From Actinomadura meyerae (GTDB lineage Bacteria; Actinomycetota; Actinomycetes; Streptosporangiales; Streptosporangiaceae): a stretch of DNA of 64,000 nt. Positions 57,639 through 64,000 of this stretch are shown here, in pieces; the first letter of the stretch is position 1; each line of letters begins with the position of its first letter. The stretch is taken from the NCBI RefSeq assembly GCF_900188445.1, contig NZ_FZOR01000020.1, positions 79,877 to 143,876 on the forward strand, in the 5' to 3' direction. The notes below the pieces were generated by a model. That model was given only the letters and a program-made list of their open reading frames with translations. It was not told the origin of the DNA and made no database searches. The position numbers were made by a program, and so were the translations under genes.

Positions 57639-58064
57639 TCACGGCGCGAGGGCCGCGCCCTTCCCGATCCGGCGGCCGGTGATCAGCTGGGGCCGGATCC
57701 GGACGAAGTGGTCGCGCTCACCGGGAGCCCAGCTCCGCAGCGGCAGCGCCGCCAGCGCGGCGGCGTCGGCGGGGTCGGCGACGTGCCGGGCGGGCCCGAC
57801 CGCGACCACCGACCAGCCCGTCTCGGCGTCGGTGTCGAACTCGTCGATCTCGAACGCCACGATCGTGTCGGCGGCGGCGCGCGCCAGCCGCGACGTCCGC
57901 GACGTCCGGAACACGATGTCGCCGTCGCTGACCGCGAAGTTCACCGGCTGGACGGCGGGCAGCGCGTGATGGGTGAACACGATCCGCCCGATCGTCGCGC
58001 CCGCCAGCAGGGCGCGGCACTCGTCCTCGCCGAGGACCTCCAGGCCGCTGTGGTCGAGCTCCAT
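57639..58064 (-). CDS. Pyridoxamine 5'-phosphate oxidase-like flavoprotein
   Basis: A 141-residue PPOX-fold protein (LLAGATIGRIVFTHHALPAVQPVNFAVSDGDIVFRTSRTS at the start; GWSVVAVGPARHV in the middle). Such small split-barrel proteins bind FMN or F420 and are frequent in mycobacterial dormancy regulons. It has a DevR-like box 37 bp before the start, the best of the three in this window. No partner gene is downstream. Confidence 0.88.
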   Translation of the reverse strand: MELDHSGLEVLGEDECRALLAGATIGRIVFTHHALPAVQPVNFAVSDGDIVFRTSRTSRLARAAADTIVAFEIDEFDTDAETGWSVVAVGPARHVADPADAAALAALPLRSWAPGERDHFVRIRPQLITGRRIGKGAALAP

Positions 58065-58100
58065 GCCACCAGGGTGCGCCGCGCGCGCCCGCCGCCGTTA

Positions 58101-58114
58101 GGGACCAAGGTCCC
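58101..58114. promoter_or_regulatory. DevR/OsdR-like box before the PPOX gene
   Basis: GGGAC-CAAG-GTCCC with TTA before and GAGAA after (TTA-GGGACCAAGGTCCC-GAGAA) fits the published TTSGGGACTWWAGTCCCSAA closely, outside the central bases. It lies 37 bp from the PPOX start codon and 88 bp from the divergent membrane-protein gene. Confidence 0.75.
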
Positions 58115-58201
58115 GAGAACCGGGGTGGTGCCGGAGCTGCCCTCCGCGGGCGGTAACGTCCCGCACAAGGACAGACGACGACCCCGTCCAGGAGGACCCC
58201 C

Positions 58202-58591
58202 GTGCTCGCCCTCACCACCGCCGACGTGCGGATTTTCCTGCATGTGCTCGCCGCGACGATCTGGGTCGGCGGCCAGATCACCCTCGGCGTGCTGGTACCG
58301 GCGCTGCGCGGCTACGAGGGCGTCACCAAGGTCGCCGCGCGCCGCTACAACATGGTCGCCTGGCCCGCCTTCGCCGTGCTCGTCCTCACCGGCGCCTGGA
58401 ACATCAGCGCCGGGGACATGGGCGACGCCGCGCAGCGGACCCTGGAGGTCAAGCTGGTGTTCGTGCTGCTGTCCGGGGTCGCCGCGTTCCTGCACACCCG
58501 CGCCAAGTCCAAGGCCGGGCTCGCCGTCTGGGGGGCGCTCGGCATGGTCGGCGCGCTCGCCGCGCTGTTCTTCGGCGTCCAGCTCGGCTGA
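58202..58591 (+). CDS. Small CopD-like membrane protein
   Basis: A 129-residue protein with four TM helices. DVRIFLHVLAATIWVGGQITLG and VLVLTGAWNISAGDMG resemble the first helices of CopD/DUF2231-like haem or copper membrane proteins; His in FLHVL could be a ligand. AGGAGGACC precedes the GTG. It is divergent from the PPOX gene and may share its box. Function unproven. Confidence 0.75.
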   Translation: MLALTTADVRIFLHVLAATIWVGGQITLGVLVPALRGYEGVTKVAARRYNMVAWPAFAVLVLTGAWNISAGDMGDAAQRTLEVKLVFVLLSGVAAFLHTRAKSKAGLAVWGALGMVGALAALFFGVQLG

Positions 58592-58625
58592 CCCGGCCAC
58601 CTGGCGAATCGTCTAGGTTTGCCCC

Positions 58626-59501
58626 ATGAGCGATTCTGTGGCGGTGGGGCTGGTCGGAGCGGGCCCGTGGGCCGGGATGGTGCACGCGCCCGCCCTCGCG
58701 GCGGGGCGCGCGACCCGGCTCGCCGGGGTGTGGGCGCGGCGCCCGGAGGCGTCCGCCGAACTCGCCGGCCAGCACGGCGCGCCCTCGTTCGAGCGGATCG
58801 AGGAGCTGTTCGACGCCTGCGAGGCCGTCGCGTTCTCCGTCCCGCCGGACGTCCAGGCGGCGCTCGCCGCCCAGGCCGCCCGCGCGGGCAAGGCCGTGCT
58901 GCTGGAGAAGCCCCTCGCCATGGACCTCGACGGCGCGCGGCGGGTCGCCGGCGCCATCGCCGAGGCGGGCGTGGTCTCCCAGATGGTCTTCACGCTGCGC
59001 TACTCCCGCGCCGCCCGCGACTTCCTCGCCCGGGTCGCCGGCCTCGACCCGTTCGGCGGCTACGGCTCGTTCGTCTCCTCGGTGCTGAGCGGCGGCCCGT
59101 TCGCCACCCCGTGGCGGCTGGAGAAGGGCGCGCTGCTCGACCTCGGCCCGCACATCGTCGACCTGCTGGACGCCTCGCTCGGCCGCGTCGCCGGCGTCCG
59201 CGCGCACGGCGACCCGCTCGGCTGGCTGGGCCTCACGCTGGAGCACGAGGGCGGCGCCGTCAGCCAGGCGTCGGTCTCCATGGCCGGCACGGGGGAACTG
59301 CCGCCCGCCCGCGTCGAGGTGTACGGGCGCAAGGGGCACGCGATCCTCGACTGGTCCCAGCTCGGCGACGACGCGTTCGCCACGATGGTCGCCGAGTTCG
59401 CCGCGGCCGTCCGCGGTGGCCCGGCCCCGCAACTCGACGCCGCCCACGGCCTGCGCATCCAGGAGGTCCTCGCCTCGGCGGAGGAGCAGCTCACCTCCTG
59501 A
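58626..59501 (+). CDS. Gfo/Idh/MocA-family oxidoreductase
   Basis: A 291-residue NAD(P)-dependent dehydrogenase. VGLVGAGPWAGMVHAPAL is the Rossmann start, GKAVLLEKPLAMDLDGARR the conserved EKP motif, and GALLDLGPHIVDLLD the substrate-binding stretch. The ATG follows TAGGTT by 6 bases and has no ribosome site, so the mRNA is leaderless. Sugar or cyclitol is the usual substrate. Confidence 0.9.
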   Translation: MSDSVAVGLVGAGPWAGMVHAPALAAGRATRLAGVWARRPEASAELAGQHGAPSFERIEELFDACEAVAFSVPPDVQAALAAQAARAGKAVLLEKPLAMDLDGARRVAGAIAEAGVVSQMVFTLRYSRAARDFLARVAGLDPFGGYGSFVSSVLSGGPFATPWRLEKGALLDLGPHIVDLLDASLGRVAGVRAHGDPLGWLGLTLEHEGGAVSQASVSMAGTGELPPARVEVYGRKGHAILDWSQLGDDAFATMVAEFAAAVRGGPAPQLDAAHGLRIQEVLASAEEQLTS

Positions 59502-59520
59502 GAACCGCCATGATGGACCC

Positions 59521-59913
59521 ATGGCACAGACCATCGACGACATCCTCGCCGCCGCCCGCGCGCGCCTCGACCGCGTCCGCCCCGACGAAGCCCATGCCGA
59601 GGCGGGGGCCGGAGCGGTGCTGGTCGACATCCGGCCCGCCGCCCAGCGCGCGGAGGAAGGCGAGATCCCCGGCGCGCTGATCGTGGAGCGCAACGTCCTG
59701 GAATGGCGCTTCGACCCGGCGTGCGACGCCCGGCTGCCCGTCGCGACCGGGCACGACCTGCGCGTCATCGTGTTCTGCTCGGAGGGCTACACCTCCAGCC
59801 TCGCCGCCGCGTCCCTGCACGACCTCGGCCTCACCCGCGCGACCGACATCGTCGGCGGGTTCAAGGCATGGCGCGCCGCCGGGCTCCCCGCGACGGGCGG
59901 CACCGGCCACTGA
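59521..59913 (+). CDS. Rhodanese-like domain protein
   Basis: A single-domain rhodanese, 130 residues, with the active-site loop CSEGYTSS (Cys then the Ser/Tyr loop) and VLVDIRPAAQRAEEGEIPGAL near the start. The family transfers sulfane sulfur or binds arsenate/selenite. It follows the oxidoreductase by 19 bp and may be translationally linked to it or have a leaderless start at ATG 59521. Confidence 0.88.
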   Translation: MAQTIDDILAAARARLDRVRPDEAHAEAGAGAVLVDIRPAAQRAEEGEIPGALIVERNVLEWRFDPACDARLPVATGHDLRVIVFCSEGYTSSLAAASLHDLGLTRATDIVGGFKAWRAAGLPATGGTGH

Positions 59914-59960
59914 GAGCCGCCCATGCGCCGCGCGCTCATTCCGGGCGGCCCGGTCCGATC

Positions 59961-59996
59961 AGCCCGCCCGACCCGATACGCCGATCCGGGCGGGCT
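59961..59996 (+). terminator. Hairpin after the rhodanese gene
   Basis: AGCCCGCCCG (59961-59970) pairs with CGGGCGGGCT (59987-59996), 10 bp perfect. It lies 47 bases after the stop. Bases 59997-60074 are AT-richer promoter DNA. Confidence 0.6.
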
Positions 59997-60074
59997 GTAT
60001 CGTATTCGCTTTAGTGTCGCGTTCCGCACTTTTAGCGGGGTCCGATAAAAGGCGATCTTCTTTCCGGACAGGCC

Positions 60075-60102
60075 TTGATTTCCGTGATGACTCGGGTAGA
60101 AA
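60075..60102 (+). promoter_or_regulatory. Promoter of the secreted protein gene
   Basis: TTGATT (60075-60080) and TAGAAA (60097-60102) with a 16-base spacer precede a GTG at 60137. The expected leader is about 28 bases and carries GAGGAGG. AT content is high for this genome. Confidence 0.45.
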
Positions 60103-60136
60103 AAGTGAAACCCGCCCCCCGAGGAGGAAATCCCCC

Positions 60137-60847
60137 GTGAAGGCTCCCATCATCAGGCTCGCCGTTCCCCTGGCCGCCGCGACCGCCGCCCTGGCCTTGA
60201 CCGCCACCGGCGCGTCCGCCGCCTCGACCACCGTCCGCGCCGACAACGCCACCGGAGCGCCCTACTCCGGCAACTGGCAGGTCACCACCGTCGGCGCCCT
60301 CACCTTCTCCGTCGACTACCTGGGCTCGAAGATCACCGGCTCCTGCGACGGCGCCACCCTCCAGGGCACCGTCGAGTCCACCGGCGCCGGCGAGCTCACC
60401 GCCGCCTCGATCGGCGCCTGCCAGACCTCCAACGGGCTCAGCTCGCCCGCCACGGACCTCGACCTGTCCGAGCTCCCCGACAAGAGCGGGCAGATCACCT
60501 ACGACCCCGTCGCGGGCGGCCGCGACGGCGTCCTGGCGATCAACGGCGGCCTGAACTTCAAGCTCGAAGGCAAGATCCTCGGCATCACCGTCACCTGCTA
60601 CTACGGCTTCCAGACGGCCGGCGCCCCCGGCCTCAGCCTCGACGTCTACAACCGCGACAACCCGAACCGACCCCTCGCGGACCAGGACGACGCGCAGGGC
60701 AAGTCCGACGACATCAAGCTCGTGCGGCAGTCGGGCAGCAGCTTCCTCTGCCCGTCCAACGGCACCGGGAGCGGCGCCGGGATCGCCCGCGGCGAGACCG
60801 CGCCGGGCTCCGGCGTCTTCGACGGCAAGCTCTACCTGACCTCGTAG
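60137..60847 (+). CDS. Secreted protein of unknown function with Sec signal peptide
   Basis: A 236-residue protein. The first 30 residues are a signal peptide (IIRLAVPLAAATAALALTATGASAA, cleaved after ASA or SAA). The rest is Gly/Asp/Ser-rich with two probable disulphides (Cys in ITGSCDGAT and GACQTSN, and VTCYYGF with FLCPSN). No domain is recognised; the pattern resembles secreted beta-sandwich proteins of actinomycetes. GAGGAGG precedes the GTG. A hairpin follows. Confidence 0.8.
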   Translation: MKAPIIRLAVPLAAATAALALTATGASAASTTVRADNATGAPYSGNWQVTTVGALTFSVDYLGSKITGSCDGATLQGTVESTGAGELTAASIGACQTSNGLSSPATDLDLSELPDKSGQITYDPVAGGRDGVLAINGGLNFKLEGKILGITVTCYYGFQTAGAPGLSLDVYNRDNPNRPLADQDDAQGKSDDIKLVRQSGSSFLCPSNGTGSGAGIARGETAPGSGVFDGKLYLTS

Positions 60848-60855
60848 CGCGGAGC

Positions 60856-60915
60856 GGCGGCCGGACCCCGGGACCGGTGCAAGGGAGTGATCATCCACCC
60901 CGGGGCCCGGCCGCC
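60856..60915 (+). terminator. Hairpin after the secreted protein gene
   Basis: GGCGGCCGG (60856-60864) pairs with CCGGCCGCC (60907-60915). The loop is long, so it is a moderate candidate. Bases 60916-61132 contain nothing else I recognise. Confidence 0.45.
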
Positions 60916-61132
60916 CCCCACTTGCCCTCGCGGTGCTGGGTCGCCGTGTCGGAACGACCGGGGGCGTACGGCCGGAATCCTTCTGACGATTCGCGAGGAA
61001 TTAGAGCCTAACTCCACTGGTCAGCGTGACGTAATGACATCGTGCTTACAGTTGTTTCCCACCGGTGTCCGGGCCGGGCCGTGGCAAAATCACCCGAATA
61101 CCCGTGCGGAGTACCGGGCCGCGTGCGGAACA

Positions 61133-61633
61133 ATGGGGGGCGTGAGAGCGGTGGCCATCTCCGACACCCACGCGCCCCGGCGCTGGAAGTCCTGCCCGCC
61201 GCGGGTGGCCGAGCACCTGCGCGGCGCCGACGTGATCCTGCACGCCGGCGACGTCTGCACGGCCGCCGTCCTCGACGAGCTCGCCGAGTACGCGCCGGTC
61301 CACGCCGTCCTCGGCAACAACGACGGCCCCGACGTCGCCGCCTGGGGCGCCCCCGAGCGCCTCGAACTCGACCTCGGCGGCCTCGCCGTCGCGATGGTCC
61401 ACGACAGCGGCCAGGCCCGCGGGCGCACCGCCCGCATGCGCCGCTGGTTCCCCCGCGCCGACCTCGTCGTCTTCGGCCACTCCCACATCCCGCTGGACGA
61501 GACGGGCGACGGCGTCCGGATCTTCAACCCCGGCTCGCCCACCGACCGCCGCCGCCAGCCGCACGGCACCCTCGGCCTCCTCGACATCAACGGCGGCCGC
61601 CTCACCGGGGCCCGCATCGTCCCCGTCACCTGA
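61133..61633 (+). CDS. YfcE/MJ0936-like metallophosphoesterase
   Basis: A 166-residue phosphodiesterase. The metal ligands are in AISDTHAPRR (Asp, His), LHAGDVC (Asp), VLGNNDGPD (Asn), MVHDSGQARG (His) and FGHSHIPL (two His). ATG 61133 and GTG 61142 are both possible; a -10-like AACAAT ends 7 bases before the GTG. Such enzymes cleave cyclic or other phosphodiesters. The gene stands alone. Confidence 0.9.
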   Translation: MGGVRAVAISDTHAPRRWKSCPPRVAEHLRGADVILHAGDVCTAAVLDELAEYAPVHAVLGNNDGPDVAAWGAPERLELDLGGLAVAMVHDSGQARGRTARMRRWFPRADLVVFGHSHIPLDETGDGVRIFNPGSPTDRRRQPHGTLGLLDINGGRLTGARIVPVT

Positions 61634-61708
61634 CCCGCCCTCGACCGGCCGCGGGCGGCATGGAATCGTCCCCGTGAGACGATCCGCCACGACGGAGGAG
61701 TGCCCGGG

Positions 61709-62533
61709 ATGACCGACCGCGTCACCGTGAGCGTCCACGAAGGAGTCGCCGACGTGCGGCTCAACCGGCCCGACAAGCTGAACGCCCTGGACATGGCGAT
61801 GTTCGACGCGCTCGCCGAGACCGGGGACGCGCTCGCCGCCGACGCGTCCGTGCGGGCCGTGGTCCTGTCGGGGGAGGGCCGCGCCTTCTGCGCCGGGCTC
61901 GACTTCTCCGGCTTCGCGGCCATGGCCGGCGACGGCGTCCGCACCGGGGAGAGCGAGCGCGCGCGGCGGCTGCTGGGCGACATCACGGACCGCGAGCCGG
62001 GCCGCATCACCAACCTCGGCCAGCAGGCCGTGCACGTGTGGCGGGAACTGCCGCAGCCCGTCATCGCCGCCGTCCACGGGCACGCCCTCGGCGGCGGCCT
62101 GCAGATCGTCCTCGGGGCCGACATCCGCATCGTCGCGCCGGACGCGAAGCTGTCGGTGCTGGAGATCCGGTGGGGCCTCGTCCCCGACATGACCGGGACC
62201 GCCGCGCTGATCCGCCTCGTGGGCGAGGACGTCGCGAAGGAGCTCACCTTCACCGGCCGCATGGTCTCCGGCGAGGACGCCGCCCGCATCGGCCTCGCCA
62301 CCCGCGTCGACGCCGACCCGCACGCCGCCGCGACCGCACTGGCCCGCGAGATCGCCGGGAACAGCCCCGACGCCGTGCGCAGCGCCAAGCGGCTGCTGAA
62401 CCGCGCCGCCGACCACGACCTGGCCGGCCAGTTCCTGGAGGAGTCCCGGGCGCTCGGCGCGCTGCGCGGCACCCCCAACCAGGTCGAGGCCGTCCGCGCC
62501 TACTTCGAGAAGCGACCGCCCTCCTTCACCTGA
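61709..62533 (+). CDS. Enoyl-CoA hydratase/isomerase (crotonase)
   Basis: A 274-residue crotonase. The oxyanion-hole motifs GRAFCAGLDFSGF and HGHALGGGLQIVLGADI are clear; the second catalytic Glu region is LEIRWGLVPDMTG, where the position is Asp/Pro-like rather than a plain Glu. It hydrates or isomerises an enoyl-CoA. GGAGGAG lies 8 bases upstream of the ATG. Confidence 0.92.
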   Translation: MTDRVTVSVHEGVADVRLNRPDKLNALDMAMFDALAETGDALAADASVRAVVLSGEGRAFCAGLDFSGFAAMAGDGVRTGESERARRLLGDITDREPGRITNLGQQAVHVWRELPQPVIAAVHGHALGGGLQIVLGADIRIVAPDAKLSVLEIRWGLVPDMTGTAALIRLVGEDVAKELTFTGRMVSGEDAARIGLATRVDADPHAAATALAREIAGNSPDAVRSAKRLLNRAADHDLAGQFLEESRALGALRGTPNQVEAVRAYFEKRPPSFT

Positions 62534-62661
62534 TGCTCCGAAGCCGTCCCCGACTCGGTGGGCCGAGCCCCCGGACTGCACGGCAGCACGCCGTCGTCCA
62601 TGGGCACGCGGGGCGGCGTGTACTCGGCGCCACTCGCGCGAGCAGGGCACGCCGCACTCGC

Positions 62662-63504
62662 TCAGCCCCAGAAGGGGGCGATCTTCGCGGCCGCCGCCTC
62701 GCCCTGCGCGAGGCCCGCGTTCGCCGCCGGAGTGCGGCTGGACGGGTCGAGCGGGTCGCCGCCGAAGGCCGCCAGCGCCGCCTCGTCCGGCACGATCACC
62801 TCGACTCGCCCGCCCGCCTTCTCCACGGCGGCGATGTCGGCGGACAGCCCGGGGTCGTCCATCGGCGCGACCAGCAGCACCCGACCGAACCCCGCCGCGA
62901 GGTCGAGGTTGTTCACCGAACGCACGCCGCCGTCCACGTAGCGGATCCCACCGATGGTCACCGGCGGCCAAATCAGCGGAACGGCGCAACTGGCGGCCAC
63001 AGCGTCCACCAGGGAAACGCCCGAGCCCCGGTCGAACACGCGAAGGTCGCCGGTCAGCGCGTTCACCGCGGTGATCCGCAGGTCCCTGGACGGCCACTCG
63101 TGCACGGGCAGGCGCCCCGCGATCACCTCACGCCGCGCCGCCTCGTCGACGGTGTCCGCGGCGAGGGCCCGCGCCCCCAGCCCGCGGCGGATCGCGGCGG
63201 GGTCGTCGTCCTCCTGCGCGAGCCGCATCCAGATCTCCCCGAGCTCGGCGACCGTCACGCCCCCGGACGGCACCAGCTCCCGGTTCTGCAGCGCCGGGTC
63301 GGCCTGCCGGGCGAACAACTCTCCGATGGGCGACCCGCCCGCCACCTGCGCGGCGACCGCGGAGCCCGCCGACGTACCAAGCAGCAGATTCGCGCCCGTG
63401 ACGTCCGTCCCCTCGCCGGCCAGGCCCGCGAGCACCCCCGTCAGCCAGGCGATCCCCGCGACACCGCCGCCCCCGAGCACCAGGGCGCGTCCGTTCTCAC
63501 TCAT
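62662..63504 (-). CDS. Patatin-like phospholipase family protein
   Basis: A 280-residue patatin-like hydrolase. LVLGGGGVAGIAWLTGVL is the oxyanion glycine loop, LLGTSAGSAVAA has the GxSxG nucleophile Ser, and YVDGGVRS holds the catalytic Asp (DGG). It cleaves acyl esters of lipids. GGAGGA lies 8 bases before the ATG. It is convergent with the crotonase gene and divergent from the rRNA promoters. Confidence 0.93.
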   Translation of the reverse strand: MSENGRALVLGGGGVAGIAWLTGVLAGLAGEGTDVTGANLLLGTSAGSAVAAQVAGGSPIGELFARQADPALQNRELVPSGGVTVAELGEIWMRLAQEDDDPAAIRRGLGARALAADTVDEAARREVIAGRLPVHEWPSRDLRITAVNALTGDLRVFDRGSGVSLVDAVAASCAVPLIWPPVTIGGIRYVDGGVRSVNNLDLAAGFGRVLLVAPMDDPGLSADIAAVEKAGGRVEVIVPDEAALAAFGGDPLDPSSRTPAANAGLAQGEAAAAKIAPFWG

Positions 63505-63578
63505 GATCGATCCTCCGTTCAGACCGTGAGAGCGTAGAGGCGCGACGGGACATTCCCGTGCGCGGCCGGCCCGTCGAT

Positions 63579-63607
63579 TTGACGTTGCCGCGGCGACCAC
63601 GTAAGTT
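63579..63607 (+). promoter_or_regulatory. rRNA operon promoter P1
   Basis: TTGACG (63579-63584) and TAAGTT (63602-63607), 17-base spacer. It is the first of three tandem promoters. The start would lie near 63614, about 390 bases before the window end. Confidence 0.6.
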
Positions 63608-63740
63608 AACCCCTCGTCCCCTCCCGGATGCAGGACGCCCGCATGGCGGCCGGCCGGACGACGGGGAAACCTCCACCGAACCAGTCGACGCGGTCTCGCC
63701 GTGTCGACCGTGTCGTGGTGGGCGTCGGAAAGGCTCGGTT

Positions 63741-63768
63741 TTGACAAACGGGCCGGATCTGATGAAAT
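63741..63768 (+). promoter_or_regulatory. rRNA operon promoter P2
   Basis: TTGACA (63741-63746) and TGAAAT (63763-63768), 16-base spacer. The spacer (ACGGGCCGGA) is similar to P3, so P2 and P3 are related by duplication. Confidence 0.65.
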
Positions 63769-63833
63769 AGCACCACCGCCCGGAAGGCGCCGCGCAAGCG
63801 GAATCGGATGGGCGTTATCGGAGAAAGCCGAAA

Positions 63834-63861
63834 TTGACAGACCGGCCGGAACCGATAAAGT
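63834..63861 (+). promoter_or_regulatory. rRNA operon promoter P3
   Basis: TTGACA (63834-63839) and TAAAGT (63856-63861), 16-base spacer, the best match of the three. It lies about 60 bases before the leader motif. Confidence 0.75.
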
Positions 63862-63922
63862 AAGAGAGTCGCCCCGGGGCGGGAAACGCGAAAGCGGATC
63901 CAGCACGGTGGGTGTCCGTTTC

Positions 63923-64000
63923 TTGAGAACTCAACAGCGTGTTAAAAGCCAGTGCCTTTATCGGCTCGGTCCTCTTCGGAGGGTTGAGTCGCCCCGTGGC
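63923..64000 (+). other. rRNA leader with TTGAGAACTCAA motif; 16S gene beyond window
   Basis: TTGAG-AA-CTCAA (63923-63934) is the conserved actinobacterial rRNA leader motif, followed by ACAGCGTGTTAAAAGCC, typical just upstream of 16S rRNA. It is related to boxA-type antitermination sequences. The 16S gene itself is not in the window. Bases 63505-63922 hold only promoters. Confidence 0.7.

Overview
This window looks like chromosome of a high-GC actinomycete, most likely a member of the Streptosporangiales such as an Actinomadura-type Thermomonosporaceae. That placement is an inference from the roughly 73% GC codon use, F420/LLM and DUF35-type genes, many leaderless start codons, DevR-like boxes and the style of the rRNA leader at the right end. 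No transposase, integrase, phage gene, CRISPR array, tRNA or complete rRNA gene was seen. Genes are tightly packed, with many 4-base start/stop overlaps.

Left part (1-12400): an acyl-CoA operon (SCP-x-type thiolase lacking the usual nucleophilic Cys, DUF35 partner, acyl-CoA dehydrogenase, CitE-like lyase) meets an ammonium transporter tail to tail. A urea/urease operon follows: urea transporter, ureA, a CbiX-like chelatase with a His tail, ureB, ureC, ureF, ureG, ureD. It runs into two overlapping fluoride-channel genes (crcB). There is no ureE, and the CbiX-like protein occupies the place where a nickel chaperone would be expected.

Middle (12400-41300): a single-chain biotin-dependent acyl-CoA carboxylase of about 1800 residues; a PAS/GAF/PP2C phosphatase; an NmrA-like reductase behind a sequence resembling an ECF41 promoter; and a compact four-gene unit (methyltransferase, 69-residue acidic protein, VioB-like ferritin fused to two CDGSH motifs, LtrA membrane protein). 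Next come a CSD protein, a FAD oxidase, and a methionine aminopeptidase facing a small XRE regulator across two matching palindromes. Then a tandem pair of membrane-anchored Cys/Trp-domain proteins, a cold-shock gene with a long structured leader next to a DEAD-box helicase, an F420/LLM enzyme with a kinase-like partner, and a universal stress protein behind a DevR-like box.

Right part (41400-64000): a meta-cleavage lower pathway (hydratase, acylating acetaldehyde dehydrogenase, hydroxy-oxovalerate aldolase) divergent from an IclR regulator; a FAD/Fe-S D-lactate-dehydrogenase-like protein; then a nitrate respiration block (narK, narGHJI), flavohaemoglobin hmp and a PPOX flavoprotein. DevR/OsdR-like palindromes sit before narK, the PPOX gene and the stress protein, which suggests one hypoxia/NO regulon. 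The window ends with a secreted protein, a metallophosphoesterase, enoyl-CoA hydratase, a patatin-like protein and three tandem promoters plus leader of an rRNA operon whose 16S gene lies beyond the edge.
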